Origin: Turnera subulata
Taxonomy: Eukaryota > Streptophyta > Magnoliopsida > Malpighiales > Passifloraceae
Reading direction: 5' to 3'
DNA length: 64,000 nucleotides
Assembly: GCA_028386065.3 (NCBI GenBank)
Contig: JAKUCV010007834.1
Span: forward strand, 62,001 to 126,000
Shown one piece after another: positions 56,431 through 64,000 of the stretch; position 1 is the first letter of the stretch; each line of letters opens with the position of its first letter. A model generated the notes under the pieces. The model ran no database searches. It was not told the DNA's origin and saw nothing but the letters and a program-made list of their open reading frames with translations. A program made the translations under genes and the position numbers.

Positions 56431-56608
56431 AGTTGCTCCTCTTTAAGTTCAAAAAGAAAAATATTTCAAAGTCGCTCTCAAGTGCCTCTCCTAACCTAAC
56501 CGCACGCAGGGTACACTGTATGCCCCCACGCCGCCGGCTAGGGTGGGCACCGCCCCCTCGGCTCCCTCCCTCGCCCCTCCTCTCTCACCCTCACCAACGG
56601 ATGCTACC

Positions 56609-58399
56609 ATGTCACCATCCGAGCCTTCATCCTCTGGTCCTCGCTCATTCAAGGACAAACTCATCTCTGGAAGCCAACCTTTGCCAGACGCGATGGTTGG
56701 TGACTTCGTGGAGCAAGAGGGCGATATTGTCTCCTTCCTCACTCCAGAAGGCCCTGTAGTCAAGATCTCTGACCGGTATAGGGCCATGCTCCATCAGCGC
56801 TGGGAGAATACCCTCATTGTGAAGATGTGGGGACGGAATATTGGGTATAGAACCCTCTGCAGCCGCCTCCCCAATCTGTGGAAACTCAAGGAAAGTGTGT
56901 GTGTTGTGGACCTAGAAAACAATTTCTACTTTGTTCGGTTCCACAACCGCCATGATTATCTTCGTGCGCTTACGGATGGGCCATGGACTGTTCTAGATCA
57001 TTACCTTACAGTTGAACCATGGAAACCTCAGTTTAATCCGTCATCTCACAAGGTTACCTCCATTGTAGCTTGGATACAAATTCCAGAGCTATCATGCGAG
57101 TACTATGATCGTGGCATCCTACGTGCAGTTTGCAATGTAATTGGCAGACTTGTCAGACTTGATCATAACACGGAGGAAGCTATAAGGGGGCATTATGCTC
57201 GCGTTGCAGTTGAACTTGACCTTTCTAAACCCCTTCAGTCTCAAGTGTTTGTTGATGATAAATGGTATCATATCTCTTAAGAGAACATCCCTCAAATCTG
57301 TTTTCATTGTGGTATTGCAGGTCATCCATTGTCCTCCTGTCCATCTCAAAGCCCGACAATTTTGAATCTGGAGAAGGCGAGTCATGGTGCACAAGGACTA
57401 GGCGAGCAGATGTTGTGTGATCCAAGGGAACCATGTAGCGACGGCTCTCGGGACCAGCAACCACCTGCTCAACCACCGCGGGGGGAATGGATGATCGCCG
57501 GGCGTAGACGACGGCCGCCGCGTGCAAACACAGGTCAGCCGAATAAGGAAAACCTTACGGGAAAGGAAAGTCATTACTCTGGGCAATCAGGATCCCGATT
57601 TGATGTGCTTAACGATTACATTACCGTTGAACATCCTTCCTTGCAAGCAAAAGGGAAACAGGTAATGAATGAAAATCCATCTGATCCATGCGACATTACT
57701 CACCAAAGCCCTAGAATCACGGACTCACGGAATAGACCCACACCAACCACAAGGTCAACCCCCCTGCCATCGCAGGTTACAGGCCGAAACCCATCCCCAT
57801 TACCTACTAAGTCGGCATCAACTATTAAGGTTTCCACCCCAGATATAATTATTGCACCAATTAAGGATACCACACCCGCCAATATCGCGACCCCTACAGG
57901 TACACACACATTCCCAACCTGGAACCAACTACCCATATCTGCGAGTTTACCACCTAAGGCACCCATAGTAAGCAAACCTAGACCCATGCAATCCCATGCA
58001 TCCATGAATCTAGGCAAAATAGCCCATGTACCTGTTAGGCTTCCCAAGACTACCCCTTACTCTCGACAAGAAAATATTATGAAGATTACACCCAAGGATC
58101 CCTCGCTGCCCACAACTGTTGTACCCCACCCATACCCTGAGGAGCCTGTGCACTTCAATCTCCCTGACCCGCCTACCAATCCTACCAGTGTGCAGCCATT
58201 AGACATATGCTTCGACAAAACCAATACTGGACATAATTCTCCAACAGATGATCCTATGTATGAGGATGATACATTAAAAGATACAGACTCGTTGGACGTA
58301 ACCGGAAAGGCACATGACTCTCCCTCGGGTATGCCTAGTCCCACCGCGCCAATGAATTCTGAAGGTCAATTGAGCGAGGTGTCAAGCCTTGTTGCTTAA
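56609..58399 (+). pseudogene. LINE ORF1 (DUF4283 and zinc knuckle), one premature stop
   Basis: The first in-frame ATG is at 56609 (ACCATGT context); the frame is open further upstream without ATG. The N-terminal DUF4283 domain includes MVGDFVEQEGDIVSF, WGRNIGYRTLCSRL, YFVRFHNRHDYLRAL, GPWTVLDHYLTVEPW. A TAA at 57278-57280 stands where a sense codon is expected in HIS-x-ENIP. Right after it comes the CCHC knuckle CFHCGIAGHPLSSC, then a Pro/Thr/Ser-rich tail to 58399. ORF1 proteins of plant L1s bind the element RNA. The stop would remove the knuckle and tail. Confidence 0.85.
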
Positions 58400-58444
58400 A
58401 TCTGCTACCCCAGGTTCCGTCCTTTTCTTATCATTTCTTTTTAT

Positions 58445-61400
58445 ATGTATCAGTACAAAACCATTGTCTGGAATTGTCAAGGTGCAGGTAGCACGAAGTT
58501 TCAGAGAGCTACAAGAGACTTAGTTCAGACGCATCGTCCTTGCATCCTGGTGCTGCTAGAGACATGGGTTGAATTCGCTCGGGTGGAAGGGTTTCTGGTC
58601 ACGCTGGGTTTTGATAAAAATATTTTTATAAATCCGGTGGGATACTCTGGAGGCATTTGGATGGTGTGGAACTCTGCTTTGGTGGATGTCCAGCCTCTTG
58701 CCTGCATGCGACAGTATATTCACGCTGCAGTTTATTCTACGAATGGTGATAAGTGGCTCTTCACGGCAGTCTATGCAAGCCCCACTGCAGCACTTCGTGA
58801 TGCTTTGTGGAGGGACTTAGAAGCCCTGGCCGTTGCTGTACATGATCCGTGGCTCTTGGTCGGGGATTTCAACGTCATTGCTAACACCTCGGAGAGAGCT
58901 GGGAGGGATATTTCTAGTATCCAAGTTTGCAGGAAATTCACCCAGTTCATAACACAATCAAATCTGGTGGATTTGGGCTTTATTGGCTCCCCTTTCACCT
59001 GGGAGAGGGGATCAGTACGGAAGAGGCTGGATCGTGGGTTATCTAATACCTCATGGAGACTTGCTTTTCCCGACGCAACGGTGCACCACCTAATATGCTC
59101 CAAATCTGATCATACTCCTTTATTGATTAATCTGGACGGTTCTATTCCTCGTATTGGCTCAAGGCCATTTCGCTTCCAGCTTGCATGGACCACTCATGAA
59201 GACTTTAAGAGCGTCGTGACCAGCAGCTGGAACCGGGATGGATCTCTTGCTAGCCGTACTAAGCATTTGGCGGCAACTCTCTCTAAGTGGAATAAAATAG
59301 TATTCGGGAATGTGTTTAAGAGAAAAAACCATATCCTCAAACGTCTCGAAGGGATCAGAAAAGCGAAAGACGAGAATAGGTGTGGAGCATCCCTTCATGG
59401 TATTGAGAGACAACTGAAAAAGGACTTGGATCAGGTCCTTTATCAGGAGGAGCTTATATGGTTTCAAAAGTCTCGCAGTAAGTGGATTCGTGGTGGTGAT
59501 AGGAATACAAAGTTCTTTCATGCAACCACGATTACTCGACGACAGAGAAATAAAATTAAAGGATTGAAGATTGGCTCGGATTGGTGTTTTGACCCTTCTA
59601 CTCTACAACAAGCAGCTGTGGACTTCTATCAGAGGCTATTCTCTATAGACACCCAACCGTCTCCTGTGTATCATGTACGTGGTTGCTTCCCACAACTGTC
59701 TACAGTGTCCACCACCCTACTCAAGACTGAACCCACGGAGAAGGAAGTCAAGATTGCCTTATTTGATATGGGTCCTCATAAAGCCCCTGGAGTTGATGGG
59801 TTTCCGGCATCTTTCTTTCAGCAAAATTGGGACATTGTAAAGGAGGAATTGTGCAAGTTTATAACGGAAGCTCTGAAGAATGGCAGCTTCGATACTACTC
59901 TTAACAAAACCCTCCTGGTTCTTATTCCTAAACTTGATAATCCTGAATTATTTTCTCAATTTCGACCAATCTCCTTATGTAATGTGACTTATAAGCTCCT
60001 CTCTAAAGTGCTAGTTAATAGACTTAAGTCACTTATGCCTGACCTTGTTTTACCCTTTCAGTCTTCTTTTGTCCCAGGGAGACAGATCACGGATAACGTG
60101 ATAATCGTCCAAGAAATCATTCATTCCATGCACCTTAAGGGAGGGAGGAAACATATGGCCATTAAAATTGATTTGGAAAAAGCCTATGATAAACTTCGCT
60201 GGGATTTTGTCTATGACACTCTAAATGACATTGGACTACCTTCGGAACTCATATCCTTGATTATGTTTTGTTTGTCATCTAATTCTATGCAGGTGCTTTG
60301 GAATGGTGAGAAAACAACTAGCTTCTCACCATCATGTGGTTTAAGACAGGGAGACCCTCTTTCCCCCTATATTTTTGTGCTCTGCATTGAGCGTCTTTCA
60401 CAAGCAATTAACATTGAGGTGCAGAATAGGAGATGGAAGCCTTTCTCCATTAAAAGAACAAACCCATTGATATCTCATATGTTTTTTGCAGATGATTTGG
60501 TCCTTTTTGCGGAAGCTAGCCTGGAGCAAGCTGGGATTATATCTGAGTGCCTTGAGAAGTTTTGTTTAAGCTCAGGCCAACGGATTAGCAAGCCCAAATC
60601 TAGAATTTTCTTTTCGAAGAGTGTATCCAAAAATCTAGGACATGCCATCAGCTCAAAGTGTGGAATTCCCAGTACTGATCAACTTGGCAAATATTTGGGG
60701 GTCCCTTTAATTCATGGGCGAACGAGTGCAAAACATTTTGAGTTTATCAAAGAGCAAGTGGGGAATCGTCTCAAGGGGTGGAAAGCCTCTACACTCTCCT
60801 TTGCTGGGAGACTGACTCTGACGCAATCTGTACTGCAGGCCATTCCCTCTTATTCGATGCAAATGTTATATGTACCCATGTCCATTTGTGATGATATTGA
60901 CAAACAGGCACGCCAATTTCTTTGGGGCTCCACTAAGGAGGAGCGTAAGCCCTCCCTGGTGAGCTGGGGCAAAGTCTGCAAGCCTAAGGAGAATGGTGGT
61001 CTAGGCCTTCGATCAATGAGACAAGCTAATGAGGCATTCCTTGTGAAACTTGTTTGGAAATTCCTCACACAACCTGACTCTCTATGGGTAAGATTGCTCA
61101 AAGCTAAATATGGTGATAATACTAATCATCTACCGACTATGGTTTCAGGTCCCCGATGCTCGCATGTGTGGAGGGGTATTTGCAAGGCTTGGCCAACCCT
61201 GCAAGAAGGCACTACGTGGATCCTTGGCAATGGGCGTAACTCCCGCTTTTGGACTGACAATTGGCTGGGCAATGAACGGAGCCTACTCACACATGCCACT
61301 CAACCGGTCCCTATCGAGCATAAAGTCCGTGATGTTAAATCTTACGTCCTCCCTGATGGTACTTGGGACTTCGAAGAATTACGTCAATTCCTCCCGCCCT

Positions 61401-62539
61401 ATATTCTTGGCTTGTTGACCCTGTCCACTACACCATCGGACACCGACGAGGCGGACATTGTAGTCTGGGATGGTACAGGGTCAGGAGAGTGCTCCGTCAA
61501 GTCTGCGTATAATCTTACTTTGCAGGACCAGGAGAACCAACCATCGGAGCCCTGGCGCACCATATGGAAGTGGAATGGACTTCCTAGAGCCCGCACTTTC
61601 CTCTGGCAACTAGCACATAATGCTATCCTAACTAATGCGGAGAGAGTGCGTCGTCATATGACAACAATTGATACTTGCCCACGATGCCATCGAGAACCAG
61701 AGACGGCTCTGCATGCACTCCGCGATTGCAGGTTTGTCAAAAACACCTGGAAGCACCTTCTACGTTCTGACACCCAGAACCTCTTTTTTGCAGATAATTG
61801 CGTGGATACATGGATCCACAATTCCCTTCGTGCCGATCTTGGCGACAATCTGGTGTGCCCATGGCCCCTCATCTTCGGCATGGCGGCCTGGCTGATTTGG
61901 AAGAATAGGAACTCGATCGTGTTTGACGTAGTCGGCGACTGTGCAGACCCAACTCAACTAAGTTATACAATCATTCATTACACGCATACAGTATGGAAGG
62001 AGACATCCCATAGTGCCAAGCTTCAAGTAGGGGACCAAAGGATATCCATCCAGGTGGGATGGACTGCGCCGGAACCTGGAAAGGTGAAGGCTAACACCGA
62101 CGGATCCTTCAACCCGGTGTCCGGCCGTTCAGGTGCGGGCGGGGTAATTCGTGATTCCTCAGGTACCTGGCTACAAGGTTTCGTCCACCGGCTACGACAT
62201 TGTGGACCTTTTCTAGCGGAACTTTGGGCCGTATATGATGCCCTAACAATTGCCTTCAGCTTAGGAGTCACCGCTCTTGAAGTTGAAGTGGATAACTCAG
62301 ATGTCGTTGATCTTATTCTTCAACGAAGAACGAATCGATTCTCTTCCACGCCTCTCATGGAGTGCATTCGAAATCTTCTCCAACACCAGTGGAGCGTTAC
62401 TATCAAGCATGTCTTTCGCGAAGCTAATTTCGTCGCGGATAGCTTAGCGAAGCAAGCTCTCTTCCGAGAGGAAGGGTGTGTGAATTATGATTCGCCGCCA
62501 GAATTTTGTATGGCACAATTGATGATGCAAATGGCATGA
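58445..62539 (+). CDS. LINE ORF2: endonuclease, reverse transcriptase, zinc-binding and RNase H domains
   Basis: 1364 residues without interruption. The apurinic-type endonuclease spans 1-230: WNCQG at 9, Glu in LLETW near 39, GDFNV near 141, SDHTPL near 222. The RT spans about 400-760: PHKAPGVDGF near 444, IKIDLEKAYD near 574, LRQGDPLSPY near 632, catalytic FADDLVLF near 681. A zf-RVT region at about 1040-1095 has CPRCHREPETALHALRDC. The RNase H domain from about 1210 has catalytic candidates in NTDGS, AELWA, VDNSD and ADSLAK. The C-terminal RNase H is typical of plant L1s. The protein nicks target DNA and copies its RNA at the break. The active-site residues seem intact, so ORF2 could be functional. 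Confidence 0.93.
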   Translation: MYQYKTIVWNCQGAGSTKFQRATRDLVQTHRPCILVLLETWVEFARVEGFLVTLGFDKNIFINPVGYSGGIWMVWNSALVDVQPLACMRQYIHAAVYSTNGDKWLFTAVYASPTAALRDALWRDLEALAVAVHDPWLLVGDFNVIANTSERAGRDISSIQVCRKFTQFITQSNLVDLGFIGSPFTWERGSVRKRLDRGLSNTSWRLAFPDATVHHLICSKSDHTPLLINLDGSIPRIGSRPFRFQLAWTTHEDFKSVVTSSWNRDGSLASRTKHLAATLSKWNKIVFGNVFKRKNHILKRLEGIRKAKDENRCGASLHGIERQLKKDLDQVLYQEELIWFQKSRSKWIRGGDRNTKFFHATTITRRQRNKIKGLKIGSDWCFDPSTLQQAAVDFYQRLFSIDTQPSPVYHVRGCFPQLSTVSTTLLKTEPTEKEVKIALFDMGPHKAPGVDGFPASFFQQNWDIVKEELCKFITEALKNGSFDTTLNKTLLVLIPKLDNPELFSQFRPISLCNVTYKLLSKVLVNRLKSLMPDLVLPFQSSFVPGRQITDNVIIVQEIIHSMHLKGGRKHMAIKIDLEKAYDKLRWDFVYDTLNDIGLPSELISLIMFCLSSNSMQVLWNGEKTTSFSPSCGLRQGDPLSPYIFVLCIERLSQAINIEVQNRRWKPFSIKRTNPLISHMFFADDLVLFAEASLEQAGIISECLEKFCLSSGQRISKPKSRIFFSKSVSKNLGHAISSKCGIPSTDQLGKYLGVPLIHGRTSAKHFEFIKEQVGNRLKGWKASTLSFAGRLTLTQSVLQAIPSYSMQMLYVPMSICDDIDKQARQFLWGSTKEERKPSLVSWGKVCKPKENGGLGLRSMRQANEAFLVKLVWKFLTQPDSLWVRLLKAKYGDNTNHLPTMVSGPRCSHVWRGICKAWPTLQEGTTWILGNGRNSRFWTDNWLGNERSLLTHATQPVPIEHKVRDVKSYVLPDGTWDFEELRQFLPPYILGLLTLSTTPSDTDEADIVVWDGTGSGECSVKSAYNLTLQDQENQPSEPWRTIWKWNGLPRARTFLWQLAHNAILTNAERVRRHMTTIDTCPRCHREPETALHALRDCRFVKNTWKHLLRSDTQNLFFADNCVDTWIHNSLRADLGDNLVCPWPLIFGMAAWLIWKNRNSIVFDVVGDCADPTQLSYTIIHYTHTVWKETSHSAKLQVGDQRISIQVGWTAPEPGKVKANTDGSFNPVSGRSGAGGVIRDSSGTWLQGFVHRLRHCGPFLAELWAVYDALTIAFSLGVTALEVEVDNSDVVDLILQRRTNRFSSTPLMECIRNLLQHQWSVTIKHVFREANFVADSLAKQALFREEGCVNYDSPPEFCMAQLMMQMA

Positions 62540-62596
62540 CTGTAACTCGGGACCTTACAAGTTGATTTAATAAAGCACCTTATTCACCAAAAAAAA

Positions 62597-62878
62597 ACAA
62601 AAAAACAAAAAACAAAAGAACAAGAAAAAACAACTACACTGTAATAAACTAAAGTGTCATTTTTTCGAGGGGATGGTATAGAAGAAGACTGAAAGTCGTA
62701 GTAAAAAGTTCAGTTTCTCTCCTTACGATTTCCAAATATATATTTCCTCTGTTTTAAAATTTATAAAAAAAAGTCATCTATACTTCTTGTTTTTGTATAG
62801 CCAATAACAATTTTCATCTTGTTATGGCAACAAATTATATATACAGCTTGGTTATCAAAACCATATATATGTAATCTT
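62597..62878. other. AT-rich interval between two LINEs
   Basis: No gene recognised. Begins with A-rich tail sequence and contains TATATAT motifs at 62835-62870. Confidence 0.4.
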
Positions 62879-63800
62879 TTTTTGGGTACATGGGAAATTA
62901 AAAGACACTAGGTGAAAACAAAAAGTACAAAAGGGAAATCAATGACGTAGATGAACCACGCCAGTGGAATCCGCAAGCAGCAACAATTGAAGGCCCAATG
63001 GTGGATCTGCCCAGACATGCAACCCAGCTGCGCCCCTGGCTCCAAGTTTGGCCAGAAAGTCAGCGCAGCAGTTCCCCTTCCACAGGACGTGTTCAAAGAC
63101 AACTTGCCAAGAACGGCAGCACAAAGATAACACATCAAGAATAATGGCAGCATGGGGATGATTAGCTGAAGCCGGCCGAGAGACAGGTTCCAACGCCTCC
63201 TTGCAGTCCGATTCAAGAATCACCCGACGGTAGCCTTTGTCCCATGCCAATTGCAGACCCTGACGAATGGCCCACAACTCAGCTAGCATATTCGTCGCAA
63301 TACCAAAAGAAGAAGAAAACCCTCCCAACCACATGCCCAAATGATCACGAGCCAGTCCCCCTGCCCCTGCTCTACCGGGGTTGCCAATGGAGCTGCCATC
63401 CACATTAATCTTGACCCAAGAAAAGGGTGGTAGCTGCCGAGAAACAAATATAGGAGCACGCGAAGGACGTGCCAGGCTTATATGCTCAAACGCTGCACTG
63501 TACTCTTGTGCCAGCCTGCACGCCCGACCAAGGAGCACAATCGAAAGGATAACCACATCATTAAAGACCGCACCACTGTGGCCTAACCAAATCTCCCAAC
63601 ATATCACCACAAACAACTCACCAGCTCCCCCTGAGATCCCCCCTCTAGCATATTTGTCAAACCAACCCAGAAAGGGACTACGATCATCATCCACCATAAA
63701 GCTGAGTAAGGCCCAGATTGCCCAGGAATGAGGACAATGCCGAAAAAGATAATCAAAGTCTGGATAAAGGCCTCCAGGAGTCCTATTATTCTTGAACACT
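62879..63800 (-). pseudogene. 5'-truncated LINE: zinc-binding remnant and RNase H end of ORF2
   Basis: Open on the minus strand from about 63799 to the stop at 62939. Starts in the zf-RVT region (DYLFRHCPHSWAIWALL) and continues into a complete RNase H: KINVDGSSIGNPGRAGAGG, AELWAIRQGLQLAW, LESDCKEAL, GNCCADFLAKLGA. The 3' UTR ends in a short A run on the minus strand (plus CTTTTTTT near 62876-62883). Everything upstream (endonuclease, RT) is missing, the usual result of incomplete LINE insertion. Different in sequence from the LINE at 56430-62596. Confidence 0.85.
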
Positions 63801-64000
63801 TTTTAATCAAGTCCTATAACTATTTTTTTGATTAATCAAGTCCTATTTTTTTTTTACCGTTTATTGCACAAGTCCTATTAACGGTTTCCGTAAAATTTTT
63901 GCTTAGTTGGCAATCACCCTTTGACATGGCATTTACAAGTCAGACTTTTTTGGCATGGTAGCTTTTGTTAAAATTTGAATCACAAATTAATTAAAAAAGA
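63801..64000. repeat. AT-rich right edge with repeated CAAGTCCTAT
   Basis: AATCAAGTCCTAT occurs twice and GCACAAGTCCTAT once within 63807-63880, separated by T-rich runs, followed by ACGGTTTCCG. The motif may belong to another transposon that continues past the right edge. Confidence 0.5.

Larger units (their letters stand above)
56430..62596 (+). mobile_element. Nearly intact plant L1-type LINE
   Basis: ORF1 (56609-58399), ORF2 (58445-62539) in the same frame 45 bp downstream, a short 3' UTR with AATAAAG near 62568, and a poly-A tract from 62589. A-rich phrases at both edges (ACAAAAAAAACAAAGAG near 56417 and AAAAAAAAACAAAAAAAC near 62588) may be parts of a target duplication, but the A-richness prevents a firm call. 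The exact 5' end is uncertain by tens of bases. It is the best preserved transposon here. Confidence 0.9.

Noticed and set aside
59159..59521. Minus-strand ORFs within the LINE (also 57700-58047, 60850-61101, 62023-62271)
   Set aside because: They are shadows of the strong plus-strand ORF1/ORF2 frames.

Overview
The window reads as nuclear DNA of a flowering plant, most likely a eudicot. Evidence: a nuclear gene for chloroplast ribosomal protein L3 with a transit peptide and one intron; exons of an MSL10-type mechanosensitive channel; and plant-specific retroelement lineages (chromovirus/Tekay-like and Tat-like Ty3-gypsy, several Ty1-copia, plant L1 LINEs with an RNase H domain). The species cannot be named from the sequence. 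About 90 percent of the window is transposon, mostly in nested layers, so most ORFs are retroelement debris.

Layout. 1-3168: 3' end of a plus-strand Tat-like element (hairpin-unit tandem arrays, then an LTR at 1645-3168) joined abruptly to the reverse transcriptase of a minus-strand Tekay-like element (3169-4493). That host is split in its gag by a second, plus-strand Tekay-like element (4494-14876, LTRs of 3.3 kb, decayed gag-pol); more host gag follows at 14877-15220. 15593-22090: minus-strand copia element 1, 5' LTR missing. 22096-35262: two head-to-tail copies of another LTR (called K), each holding a palindromic cluster of tRNA-like SINE units and a short LTR, with copia element 2 (24390-32516, 5-bp target duplication GGGGC) inserted between them. 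35263-44363: minus-strand Tat-like element with short LTR, carrying an antisense extra ORF, tandem-repeat 3' UTR and a gag fused to the integrase end; its gag is interrupted by the 3' part of a plus-strand Tat-like element (about 37742-43274).

44364-45219: MSL10-like exons (pseudogene) cut by that Tat LTR. 45379-53234: third copia family with LTRs of 0.1-0.17 kb, degenerate minus-strand pol, a solo LTR of the copia 1/2 family (48511-50038, target duplication CTTAT) and a LINE endonuclease piece. 53252-53331: possible terminal exon of an unidentified gene. 53717-56153: plastid rpl3, minus strand, two exons, apparently intact, the only convincing host gene. About 56430-62600: nearly intact plus-strand LINE inserted a few hundred bases upstream of rpl3. 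62879-63800: 5'-truncated minus-strand LINE.

Most notable pattern: tandem arrays in the untranslated regions of unrelated elements repeatedly consist of units that each contain a short perfect or near-perfect inverted repeat (GAGGAC/GTCCTC, GGAGC/GCTCC, GGGG/CCCC, GGTGT/ACACC, CGGC/GCCG, and the 12-bp palindrome AACATCGATGTT). Motifs and boundaries were read by eye; no alignment or database search was run.
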